DNA from: an uncultured Maricaulis sp.
GTDB lineage: Bacteria > Pseudomonadota > Alphaproteobacteria > Caulobacterales > Maricaulaceae
DNA length: 64,000 bases
Reading direction: 5' to 3'
NCBI RefSeq assembly: GCF_947259345.1
Contig: NZ_CAMYLS010000005.1
Location: forward strand, 124,001-188,000
Under the pieces are notes generated by a model that saw only the letters and a list, made by a program, of their open reading frames with translations, was not told the DNA's origin and ran no database searches. Below are positions 1-8,015 of this stretch, one piece after another. Both the position numbers and the translations under genes were made by a program. Positions within the stretch are counted from its first letter, which is position 1, and every line of letters starts with the position of its first letter.

Positions 1-64
1 CCGGCAGCGGCCCGGTGGTGACTTTCGGCGTTTCAAATTCGGACTGGTGGGTGGGCTTGTTCAT
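1..64 (-). CDS. thiC: ThiC N-terminus (phosphomethylpyrimidine synthase), partial
   Basis: Only the first 21 codons are present; the gene runs off the left edge. The start codon is at 64 on the minus strand, with a GGAG ribosome site about 8 nt upstream. The peptide contains ETPKVTTGPLP, which matches the N-terminal region of ThiC just before its GSRKIY motif. ThiC is the radical-SAM enzyme that makes the thiamine pyrimidine from aminoimidazole ribotide. The gene starts 13 nt after the stop of the metallo-hydrolase gene and lies in the transcript led by the TPP riboswitch near 1.05 kb, which strongly supports the call. The catalytic part is outside the window. Confidence 0.8.
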   Translation of the reverse strand, partial: MNKPTHQSEFETPKVTTGPLP

Positions 65-77
65 GGTGTGGCTCCGG

Positions 78-920
78 TCAGTCGTGACTGTGGGCTGGAA
101 TGGGGCGGGTCTCACCGGCTTCGGTGAAGAAGTCGTCCTCGCTCTGCGCGATCCAGGCGGGGTGGTTATTGCCCAGATGGATACCGGTGACCGCCTCGGC
201 ATTGAGGCGGGCGCGGGTGGCGTCGCCGCCCCATTCGCCGATCAGCCAGTAAGGCGGGAAGGCGTGCTGACTGGTGCGGGCCTGGAAGTGGTCGTGATGA
301 GTCTCGTAGATGGCGGTCTCGGTCGTCGCATCGCCCATATGCATGACGGTGGCCTCACCATTGAGCGTCACACGGTGGGCCATGTTCTGGATGCCCGCCC
401 GGCCTGCGCCGCCGGCATGGGGGATGTGCACGGTCTCGACGCGGATCGCATCGGCGACACCGTCGGCGGCGAGGACGAGTTCCTGCGGGCTGGCGATGAA
501 GGGCAGCGCGTGAATGCGCGCCTCGAAGGCCGCGTCCCAGCCCTCGGCGGCCTGCATGTCGATCCGGGCCTGCCACGGCCCGACCAGGATCACGTCCGGG
601 TGGGCGGCGAGATAGGCATTGACCGCCGCCGCGTCGAAATGATCGCCATGGACATGGCTGACAAAGACCGCATCGACCCCGTCAAAGGGCGGTGTCCCGG
701 CCATGATCGCGGCGCGCACTTCCGGCGACACCAGCGGATAGCCGTAGGAGACGCTGAACAGCGGGTCGAACAGGATGCGCGTCTCGCCGGCGGTGACCAG
801 GATCGCTTCATTGGCGAGGAAATGCGCGGTGGCCGGGTCGTCCTCGGACGGGTGCGCCAGGGCGGGCGCCGCGCTGAAACACGTGGCGAGGAGAAGGGCG
901 GAGCAAAGGCGTTTCATCAT
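78..920 (-). CDS. Exported MBL-fold metallo-hydrolase
   Basis: This 280-residue protein begins with a signal peptide (hydrophobic residues about 7-20, cleavage near ALA-HP). It carries the metallo-beta-lactamase metal motif HVHGDHFD at residues 89-96 (H89, H91, D93, H94), as in the UlaG/YcbX-like branch of MBL hydrolases. The family hydrolyses esters, lactones or phosphodiesters with one or two metal ions; the substrate here is unknown. It is the first gene after a TPP riboswitch and sits 13 nt before thiC, so it is probably co-transcribed with thiC and repressed by thiamine pyrophosphate. A role in handling an extracytoplasmic thiamine-related compound is inference only. Confidence 0.85.
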   Translation of the reverse strand: MMKRLCSALLLATCFSAAPALAHPSEDDPATAHFLANEAILVTAGETRILFDPLFSVSYGYPLVSPEVRAAIMAGTPPFDGVDAVFVSHVHGDHFDAAAVNAYLAAHPDVILVGPWQARIDMQAAEGWDAAFEARIHALPFIASPQELVLAADGVADAIRVETVHIPHAGGAGRAGIQNMAHRVTLNGEATVMHMGDATTETAIYETHHDHFQARTSQHAFPPYWLIGEWGGDATRARLNAEAVTGIHLGNNHPAWIAQSEDDFFTEAGETRPIPAHSHD

Positions 921-1004
921 GACGGCATCGTCTCGCTGGCAAGCGGTCAGACGACAGCGGTCACGGAAATAAGGCCGGAGGCGCAGCTGGTCTGCACCGC
1001 TCCC

Positions 1005-1100
1005 GCCTGCTCCATCCCGACGCCGGCATGACCCGGATCCGGTCCTAAGGGTGAAGTCTCAGCCCGGCCACAACATCAGCGGGGCACCCCTTGGAACTGT
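1005..1100 (-). promoter_or_regulatory. TPP riboswitch (THI element)
   Basis: Read on the minus strand, the conserved THI-box blocks occur in order: GGGGTGCC (1090-1083), GGCTGAGA (1064-1057), CACCCTTAGGACC (about 1053-1041), and GGATCCGGGTCATGCCGGCG (1040-1021), followed by TCGGGATGGAG closing the outer helix. These are the diagnostic sequences of the aptamer that binds thiamine pyrophosphate. Downstream, a hairpin at about 980-998 (GGTGCAG/CTGCGCC) followed by CGGCCTTATTT may be the expression platform. The first start codon downstream is that of the MBL-fold gene at 920, with thiC after it. Confidence 0.93.
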
Positions 1101-1161
1101 TGTCGCGCAGCGTGGACTTGGCGCGCTGATTTGGCAAGCGAAGCGGTGCGCCCGTCCGGCC

Positions 1162-1560
1162 TTAGCCGGTCAGACCCAGCCAGAGTCCGCCCACACCCAG
1201 CAAGCCGATCAGGACGGCCCAGACGCGCATCATGCCGGGGCGGGCGATGAAGGCTTCATAGACGCCCATCAGCGCTGGCGGGGCGATGATCAGGAAGACG
1301 CCCTTGATCAGGGCCACCCAGCCGATCACCCGGACCAGCATGGCCTCGCCGCCCGGTGCCGGCCCCAGCGTCGCCAGGATCAAAACGCCGGAGGCAAAGG
1401 CCAGGATGCCGCCGATGAAGCGGAGCAGGAAGCTTTCGCGCATCTCGGCCACCATGCCGGCCATGCGGTCGGCCTGGGCGAAGACACCAATCCCGGCGAT
1501 GAGGAAGTAGAGGCCGAGGACACGAAGCCAGAAGTCACTCATGGACGCGGTATCAAACAT
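1162..1560 (-). CDS. Small four-helix membrane protein, unknown function
   Basis: The 132-residue product has four hydrophobic segments (roughly residues 10-28, 44-64, 75-95 and 110-130) and no recognised catalytic motif. It resembles generic small inner-membrane proteins; I do not recognise a family with confidence. The start at 1560 is chosen because GGGAGGG lies 7 nt upstream; a second ATG at 1542 would remove six residues. It lies upstream of the TPP riboswitch on the same strand, so readthrough into the thiamine operon is possible but unproven. Confidence 0.7.
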   Translation of the reverse strand: MFDTASMSDFWLRVLGLYFLIAGIGVFAQADRMAGMVAEMRESFLLRFIGGILAFASGVLILATLGPAPGGEAMLVRVIGWVALIKGVFLIIAPPALMGVYEAFIARPGMMRVWAVLIGLLGVGGLWLGLTG

Positions 1561-1658
1561 GGCTGGACCCTCCCTGGATCGAGCCGCCAGCGTCGCAGAG
1601 GCGCGCGCGGCCGGCCATGTGACCCATCGTCACCGGCCTGCCGCGCGCACCAGTACGC

Positions 1659-3176
1659 CTATTGGCGGGTATAGATGTCCTCGCCCCAGGTCAGACGGAC
1701 AAGCTCACCGCTCGCATCCCGCTCGAATTGCAAGCCGTCGATTTCGGCGAAGGGGTCGGACTGGCCGGCAAACAGGTCCGGTTGCGCCGGCGTCAGATCG
1801 ATCCGCATATCGCCCCAGTGCGCGACAAGTTCACCGGCTTCCACTACCAGGTTGATGTCGAGATAGGGCTCGCCGGTCGACCAGGTGCCAGTATAGGCGA
1901 CGAGCGTGTCGGCATCCGGTGACCAGGTCCAGCCCCCCCATTGCTCGTCGGCGCGCATTTCCGCGAGCTGCTCATTGCGATAGGCGAGATAGCGCTCGAT
2001 ACGCTGCGGATACTGCTCGATACGGATCTGACGCATGCGGTCCGCCGTCTCGTGCTCGGTCAGGAACTGGAAATACATGTTGATCGTGCGGCTGGTCAGC
2101 CAGCCGGTCATATTGTCCGAATTCGAAAAGGCCGCGACGCCGACACCGAGATCGGTCGAGAAGGCCATTTGCGTGCGCATGCCGGTATAGCCGCCGCCAT
2201 GGACATAGAAATTGCTGCCCTCGAAATCGCAGATATTCCAGCCCAGCGCATACTGCGAACAGGGCAGTTCGGCGGCATTGCGCCGGTCTTCCGAATGGGT
2301 GGCGACATAGCCGGTCTGGGCCGCGCTCACCATGTCGGCGGTAATACTGGAGCCCGCCGGTCCCTCGCCGCGCAATTGCAGCTGCAGCCAGGCTGCCATG
2401 TCGTCAACCGAGGTCACCAGACCACCGGCCGATTGCATCATCCCGTCCGTCTTGGGGCGGATATCGTGCCAGCCCGCGTCCTCGCCCATCCAGAAATGCG
2501 ACCAGGACAACTCCTCCAGCGCGAAGTCGGACGTGCGCGACGAGGTATGATCCATGCCCAGCGGGTCGATGACATAAAGATCGAGCCAGTCCTGCCAGGA
2601 CCGGCCGGTCGCCGTTTCCAGAATGGCGCCATAAATGTTGTAGCCGAGATTGCTGTACTCGAAACCGGGTTCTCGGGCCTCGCTGTGCTCGGCGATCAGG
2701 CGCGGATAGTCGGCCGGGTCGATGGTGGTGGAATAGGCCTCGACCATCGGGATGATGCCATTGTCGATCGGAACCTGGTGGGTGATGAGATCACGCAACG
2801 TCCAGTCCGACGCCTCCAGCTCGCCGGGCAGTTCCAGGTCCGGCCAGTAATCCGAGATCGCACTGTCGAGCGGCAGGATGCCCTCGGCATCAAGACGGGC
2901 CGCCAAGAGGCCCATATAGGCCTTGGTCTGCGAGGCGATATAGATCGGCGTGTCGGTGGTCATCGGCGCCCCGGTCGAAGCGCGACGCTCACCCTGGACA
3001 TGACGCATCAACACCTCATCCGCGGTCACCACGACCACGGCATAGCCCGGCCCCAGATCGGGAAATTCGGCGAGAAAGGCTTCCAGACTTTCGACGGCAC
3101 CTTCCGGCGTTTCCGCGAGGGAAATCGGGGTCAGGCTCAACGCGGCGGCACTCGCCAGGCTCAGGGTACGCAGCAT
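1659..3176 (-). CDS. Secreted S12-type serine hydrolase (beta-lactamase fold)
   Basis: The protein has 505 residues with a signal peptide (about residues 1-21). The class C beta-lactamase / DD-peptidase nucleophile motif SQTK is at residues 82-85, the YSN motif lies in YSNLGYN at about residue 176, and HGGG stands where the KTG-like third motif is expected. A C-terminal extension of about 120 residues follows the hydrolase domain and is beta-rich by appearance. Family members include esterases, D-aminopeptidases and penicillin-binding-like enzymes; the substrate cannot be told. An AraC-type regulator gene ends its upstream side at 3284 on the same strand and may control it. Confidence 0.88.
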   Translation of the reverse strand: MLRTLSLASAAALSLTPISLAETPEGAVESLEAFLAEFPDLGPGYAVVVVTADEVLMRHVQGERRASTGAPMTTDTPIYIASQTKAYMGLLAARLDAEGILPLDSAISDYWPDLELPGELEASDWTLRDLITHQVPIDNGIIPMVEAYSTTIDPADYPRLIAEHSEAREPGFEYSNLGYNIYGAILETATGRSWQDWLDLYVIDPLGMDHTSSRTSDFALEELSWSHFWMGEDAGWHDIRPKTDGMMQSAGGLVTSVDDMAAWLQLQLRGEGPAGSSITADMVSAAQTGYVATHSEDRRNAAELPCSQYALGWNICDFEGSNFYVHGGGYTGMRTQMAFSTDLGVGVAAFSNSDNMTGWLTSRTINMYFQFLTEHETADRMRQIRIEQYPQRIERYLAYRNEQLAEMRADEQWGGWTWSPDADTLVAYTGTWSTGEPYLDINLVVEAGELVAHWGDMRIDLTPAQPDLFAGQSDPFAEIDGLQFERDASGELVRLTWGEDIYTRQ

Positions 3177-3283
3177 GTTCAGGTCTCTCCATCATGGGCC
3201 TTTTGTCCGGCCAGTCACAGCGTGATGTTAAATCGCCTCCCGGCTGCCGGTCTTGAACGCATGTAACCGGAAGCGCGCGCCGG

Positions 3284-4063
3284 TCAGGCCGCCATGAGGG
3301 TGCGCAAATCACGGGGCGTCAGGCCGGTTTGGCGCCGCGCAGCGCGTGTGAAATGGGCCTGGTCGGCAAAACCGCCGGCCTGTGCTGCATCGGCCGCGCT
3401 CTCGCCCTGCATCAGGCCGGAGATCGCCCGTCCCAGCTTGCAACGCAGACGGTAAAGGCTTGGCGGCAATCCGTATTGCCGGGTGAAAGCGCGCGAGAGA
3501 TGGACGCGGTGGACGCCAGCCCGCTCGGCCAGTTCCTGCATGTCCGGATCGTCCGGATCATCGCGCAATTGCTCACGCACCGCATTGAGCCAGCTCCCGC
3601 TGGACCTCGCCAGGCGATCCGCCAGATCAGGATCAGCTTCCAGCCCCATCGCCGCGAGATCGGACACGGCAATGTCCGCATCGATCATTCCGTCACGCAG
3701 AGCGGTGATGATGCGGTGGATTTCATGCGAGGCATTGGCACTCGGGGCCGACCAGTCCCAATCATCAAGCCGCGGCAGGTCGGCGCAGAGTGGTGCCTCC
3801 GGGTCGATATTGAGGGCCAGCACCAGCGCACCGGCGGGCCCGTAGAGATTGGCATGGGGCAAGCCGGACGGCTTGATGCCGCGGCTGGTGCGAACGAGCT
3901 CGCGGGCGTGCCCCCGGCTCGTTTCGCACATTTCGCCAGCCAGCAACCAGGAAAGCTGGTGCGCGTCATGCGCATGAACCGGCATCGCCTCTCCCGGTTC
4001 ATACCAGGTCAGGCGCGCCTCAATCCCTACGCTCTTCGCCAAAACGGTCTGAGGTCTCATCAT
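3284..4063 (-). CDS. AraC-family transcriptional regulator with cupin-like sensor
   Basis: This 259-residue protein has an N-terminal cupin-like half with histidines in PVHAHDAHQLSW (about residues 28-39) and a C-terminal pair of helix-turn-helix motifs (about residues 160-255). The second includes AAQAGFADQAHFTR-like residues typical of AraC regulators that sense small hydrophobic or aromatic effectors. Two adjacent ATGs (4063 and 4060) are possible starts; an AGGGGA sequence favours the second by spacing. It lies 107 nt upstream of the serine hydrolase gene and is probably co-directional with its target. Confidence 0.9.
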   Translation of the reverse strand: MMRPQTVLAKSVGIEARLTWYEPGEAMPVHAHDAHQLSWLLAGEMCETSRGHARELVRTSRGIKPSGLPHANLYGPAGALVLALNIDPEAPLCADLPRLDDWDWSAPSANASHEIHRIITALRDGMIDADIAVSDLAAMGLEADPDLADRLARSSGSWLNAVREQLRDDPDDPDMQELAERAGVHRVHLSRAFTRQYGLPPSLYRLRCKLGRAISGLMQGESAADAAQAGGFADQAHFTRAARRQTGLTPRDLRTLMAA

Positions 4064-4156
4064 TTCCCCTGCGCGAGTGATAAGACAGGGATGCCCGCTG
4101 CGGCATGATTGGATGATGAATACGTCGTAAGATGTCAGCGAAGTCTGAGGATTTGC

Positions 4157-4681
4157 CTAGTTCAGCGCTACCCGGCGTGAATGGCAGGCGTCGTAAAGAC
4201 CCAGAAACGCCGTCGCATCGGTATTGCCGCGGCGGCTGGCATCGGTGAGATAGGCGCGGGCGCGATAGGGGTCATCAATCCCCTGCCCGTCCGACAGCAT
4301 CAGCCCGGCCAGGAGGGCTGCGAGATCGCCGCCCCGCTCATCCGAGATGCGGGTCATGGCCGTTTCGGCGCGCTCGGCCTGACCTGGCCAACGCGCCGTC
4401 GCCAGGGTCAGCTGCGCCAGGGTGCGCGTATCGCCGGCCTGCATCAGGGCGCCGCCCCAATAGAAGGCCGCGGCCTGAACTGGCACCTGACGCTGCGCCG
4501 CCATGGCATCGAGTTGTTGCTCCATGCCGGCACTGACACCGCTGAGATAGCTGTCCCGGTGCTGGCCATAGCGCTGACACTCGGCCGACTGGGCTTCGGC
4601 TTCGCTGAGCCCGATCACCGCTGCACCCATCGCCCAGCCCAAGGCCACCATCCACGCCAGATTTGTCCGATTTCGGGCCAT
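4157..4681 (-). CDS. Exported protein with degenerate Sel1-like helices
   Basis: The 174-residue product starts with a hydrophobic export signal (about residues 9-31, ending in AEAQS). The rest is alpha-helical and alanine-rich; the segment near residues 120-160 (ML-DGQG-DDPYRARAYLTDASRRG) has the spacing of a Sel1/TPR-like repeat. Two cysteines (in AECQRYG and DACHS) near the two ends could form a disulphide in the periplasm. GGGAGGGG stands just upstream of the start. No function is recognised. Confidence 0.75.
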   Translation of the reverse strand: MARNRTNLAWMVALGWAMGAAVIGLSEAEAQSAECQRYGQHRDSYLSGVSAGMEQQLDAMAAQRQVPVQAAAFYWGGALMQAGDTRTLAQLTLATARWPGQAERAETAMTRISDERGGDLAALLAGLMLSDGQGIDDPYRARAYLTDASRRGNTDATAFLGLYDACHSRRVALN

Positions 4682-4859
4682 ATGCCCCTCCCAGATTGAA
4701 GCCTGGCAGGAATGTGGCGCACGCGTTTTAACTCCGGGCCAATTGTCGACCCCAATATTTCAACAATTTCAATATATTAATCTTAATGTAAATGCGCCCC
4801 CGAGGTATTCGCCTCTAGCGCGAAACTTGCAGGGCTCGTGATAACTGAAAGGCGCGAGC

Positions 4860-5960
4860 ATGATGAAATTCCTGGTTCAGGACGGACATGGGCATCTCGA
4901 AGAGAAGTCGAACAATTTCACCGCCATGCGGATCCTGTTCGCGCTTTTCGTGCTCTATGGCCACGCGCTGATGATCCCGTTGGGCCTGCCCTATGAGGGC
5001 GCCTGGGCCCTGACGGTGGACTTCGTCGTGCAGTGTGCGCTGGACGGGTTTTTCATCCTGTCCGGCTACATGATCACGGCCAGCGCCATGAGGTCGCGCG
5101 ATGTCGGTCGCTATGCCAATGCCCGCTTCTTCCGGATTTTCCCGGGCCTGATCGCCACCGTGCTCGTGCTCTGGCTCGTCATTGGTCCGCTTTTCACCAG
5201 CCTGCCCATGACCGAGTACTGGGCCTCGAGCCAGACCTGGCTCTTTCCGCTCAAACTGATCGCCCAGTTCGATCCGATGGCCGGCCTGCCCGGCGTCTTC
5301 GAGGCCTCGCCCATGGGCGAAAACATGAATGGACCGCTCTGGACCATCCGCTATGAGTTGATGGCCTATCTCGGCGTCGGTGTGCTGATGCTGCTCGGCC
5401 TTTATCGCAAGAACGCGCAAATCCTCGTCTGGACGGCTCTCACCCTTGTCTTTGGCATGGCTGTAGAGACCTTCGGCTATCGCGGTATCGGCGAGGAGAC
5501 GATCGGCACAATGGCCCGCTTCGCGCCCGCCTTCATGGTCGGCGCCGCCTTCCATGCCGGCCGCAAATATCTGCGCCTGTCTCCGGCCTTTGTCGGTCTG
5601 GCCATCCTCGCGGCCATCGTGACCCGGGACTTGCCGATCGGCTGGATGATGCTCGATATCGCCCTGGCCGCCAGCTATCTCCTGCTCGGCTATGTCCGCA
5701 TCCCGGGCCGGACCGGCGAGCGCGTCCGCAATGTCGAGGACGTCTCCTACGGCATCTATATCCTGCACTGGCCGCTGGGCATGATGGTCTTCGCATTGAT
5801 GCCCGGCCTGACCACCACCGCGCTGGCCCTGATCATGCTGCCGCTGTCACTCATCGCCGGCTGGGCTTTGCGTGTGCTGGTGGAGAAGCCGGCCTTGGCC
5901 CTGCGGGCGCGGATGAGCCGACGCACACCAGCCGACCCCGCCGCGATTCCCGCCGAATAG
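4860..5960 (+). CDS. Acyltransferase 3 family membrane protein (OafA/ExoZ-like)
   Basis: The 366-residue protein has about ten predicted membrane helices. Its N-terminal segment NFTAMRILFALFVLYGH with a conserved histidine after helix 1 and the later FFILSGYM motif are characteristic of the acyltransferase-3 family, which O-acylates cell-surface polysaccharides, lipopolysaccharide or exported small molecules. The substrate is unknown. It follows an unusually AT-rich 180-nt gap (4682-4859) that probably holds its promoter, and it converges on purA with 10 nt between stops. Confidence 0.88.
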   Translation: MMKFLVQDGHGHLEEKSNNFTAMRILFALFVLYGHALMIPLGLPYEGAWALTVDFVVQCALDGFFILSGYMITASAMRSRDVGRYANARFFRIFPGLIATVLVLWLVIGPLFTSLPMTEYWASSQTWLFPLKLIAQFDPMAGLPGVFEASPMGENMNGPLWTIRYELMAYLGVGVLMLLGLYRKNAQILVWTALTLVFGMAVETFGYRGIGEETIGTMARFAPAFMVGAAFHAGRKYLRLSPAFVGLAILAAIVTRDLPIGWMMLDIALAASYLLLGYVRIPGRTGERVRNVEDVSYGIYILHWPLGMMVFALMPGLTTTALALIMLPLSLIAGWALRVLVEKPALALRARMSRRTPADPAAIPAE

Positions 5961-5970
5961 GCAGGGCCGC

Positions 5971-7260
5971 CTAGCTCCTGAACGGATCCTGCATCAGGAT
6001 CACGTCCTCGCGTTCCGGCGAGGTCGAGACCAGGGCGATCGGGCATTCGATCAGCTCTTCCAGACGGCGCACATATTTGACCGCCTCGGCCGGCAGATCG
6101 GCCCAGGAGCGCGCGCCGGCGGTTGATCCCTGCCAGCCCTGCAGCTCTTCATAGACCGGTGTCGCCTTGGCCTGGGCTTCCTTGCCGGCGGGCAGATGAT
6201 CGAGGCGCTGACCATCGACCTCATAGGCCACGCAGACCTTGATCGTCTTGAAGCCGTCCAGAACGTCCAGCTTGGTCAGTGCGACCCCATGCACGCCGCC
6301 GACCTGCAGGGTCTGACGGGTGATGACCGCGTCGAACCAGCCACAGCGACGCTTGCGCCCGGTGACCACACCGAATTCATAGCCGCGCTCGCCGAGCATC
6401 TGGCCGTCAGCATCAAACAGCTCGGTCGGGAAGGGACCTTCGCCGACGCGGGTCATATAGGCCTTGGCGATACCGAGCACATAGCCGACATCGCGCGGCC
6501 CGACCCCGGTACCGGCCGAGGCCTGGCCGGAGACGGTGTTGGACGACGTGACGAAGGGATAGGTGCCGTGATCAACGTCCAGCAGGGCGCCCTGGGCGCC
6601 TTCGAACAGGACTTTCTGATCCGACTTGATGGCGTCCTTCAGGACACGCCAGACCGGGGCCGCATAGGGCAGGATTTTCGACGCGATCTCGGTCAGCTCG
6701 GCGACCAGGGTCTCGGCGCTGTATTCTTCGTGACCGAGGCCACGACGCAGGGCGTTGTGGTGGTGGAGAATATCCTTCACGCGGGCCTTGAGGGCGGCCG
6801 GGTCGGCCAGGTCGATGACGCGCACGGCACGACGGCCCACCTTGTCCTCATAGGCCGGACCGATGCCGCGGCGCGTGGTGCCGATCGGTTCGCCATCATC
6901 GCGGTTCTCGCGCAGGGCGTCGAGTTCACGGTGGATCGGCAGGATCAGGGTGGCGGTCTCGGAAATCTTGACCACGTCGGGGGTGATCTTCACGCCTTGC
7001 TCGGCGATGCGATCAACCTCGGCCACGAAGGCCCAGGGATCGACGACCACGCCATTGCCGATCACCGACAGCTTGCCGCGCACAACACCGGAGGGGAGAA
7101 GCGAGAGCTTGTAGACATTCTCGCCGACAACGAGGGTGTGACCGGCATTGTGACCGCCCTGGAAACGGGCCACCACATCGGCGCGGTGCGACAGCCAGTC
7201 GACCAGCTTGCCCTTGCCTTCATCGCCCCACTGGGCACCCACCACGGTTACATTGGCCAT
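5971..7260 (-). CDS. purA: Adenylosuccinate synthetase
   Basis: The 429-residue protein catalyses the GTP-dependent joining of IMP and aspartate to adenylosuccinate, the first committed step to AMP. The phosphate-binding loop GDEGKGK is at residues 12-18 with the catalytic Asp13, and His41 lies in GGHNAGHT, as in the E. coli enzyme. The length is typical of the family (about 430). The later motif [13 protein letters not shown] is the IMP/aspartate-binding region. It is a single gene with its own promoter in the 7261-7424 gap. Confidence 0.98.
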   Translation of the reverse strand: MANVTVVGAQWGDEGKGKLVDWLSHRADVVARFQGGHNAGHTLVVGENVYKLSLLPSGVVRGKLSVIGNGVVVDPWAFVAEVDRIAEQGVKITPDVVKISETATLILPIHRELDALRENRDDGEPIGTTRRGIGPAYEDKVGRRAVRVIDLADPAALKARVKDILHHHNALRRGLGHEEYSAETLVAELTEIASKILPYAAPVWRVLKDAIKSDQKVLFEGAQGALLDVDHGTYPFVTSSNTVSGQASAGTGVGPRDVGYVLGIAKAYMTRVGEGPFPTELFDADGQMLGERGYEFGVVTGRKRRCGWFDAVITRQTLQVGGVHGVALTKLDVLDGFKTIKVCVAYEVDGQRLDHLPAGKEAQAKATPVYEELQGWQGSTAGARSWADLPAEAVKYVRRLEELIECPIALVSTSPEREDVILMQDPFRS

Positions 7261-7424
7261 GAAAGCCTCCTCGCTTGCGGGACTCGCACGCGCAAGCCCT
7301 GTCCGCGGGCCGATTATTTGTCACGAAGCCGTTATTTGGGCCAGACCCGTTTGCAGGAATACGGTGGATTGAATAGCCTCGTGCACAGACAAGTGCCGGG
7401 ACGCACGATCAAAGGGGAAAGACC

Positions 7425-8006
7425 ATGGTTTCAGCAAAAACCGTTCTCGCCGCGGCGAGCCTCGGTCTCCTCGCCTCCGCGTCCGCCCTTGGCCAGGCCG
7501 CCACGACACCGCCGGACGCTTGCGTCGGCGCGCCGTGGGACGCTTTCGATTTCTGGGTCGGGGAGTGGAATGTCTACGCCCCGTCCAATGGCGACACGCC
7601 CGGCCCCTATCTCGGTCACAACGTGATCGAACGCATCAATGGCGGTTGTCTGGTCACCGAGCATTGGGTCGGCGCCAGCGGCAATGCCGGCAACAGCATC
7701 AATATCCATGACCCGCTGATCGGTGAATGGCGCCAGGTCTGGATGAGCAATGGCTGGTATATCGATTACGCCGGCGGCCTCGACGAAGCCGGCGCCATGG
7801 TCCTGACCGGCGAAGCCTATACCGTCCAGACCGACACACGCGCTCCGCTGCGCGGCACCTGGACACCGAACGAGAACGGCACCGTCACTCAGCAATTCGA
7901 GCAGGGGGATGCCGAGGGCAATTGGACCACCGTCTTCGTCGGCATCTATGTGCCCAAGTCGGACGATCCTCGCGCAACGGAAGCGGCCGCCGCGCGAGGG
8001 GAGTAG
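7425..8006 (+). CDS. Exported protein of the DUF1579-like type
   Basis: This 193-residue protein has a clear signal peptide (residues 1-24, ending ALGQA). The mature part opens with FDFWVGEWNVY and continues with NGGCLVTEHWVG, a pattern found in small secreted beta-barrel (lipocalin-like) proteins of the DUF1579 kind, whose function is unknown. AAAGGGGAAAG lies just upstream of the ATG. It converges on the amidohydrolase gene with only 9 nt between stops. Confidence 0.75.
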   Translation: MVSAKTVLAAASLGLLASASALGQAATTPPDACVGAPWDAFDFWVGEWNVYAPSNGDTPGPYLGHNVIERINGGCLVTEHWVGASGNAGNSINIHDPLIGEWRQVWMSNGWYIDYAGGLDEAGAMVLTGEAYTVQTDTRAPLRGTWTPNENGTVTQQFEQGDAEGNWTTVFVGIYVPKSDDPRATEAAAARGE

Positions 8007-8015
8007 GGCCGGCCC

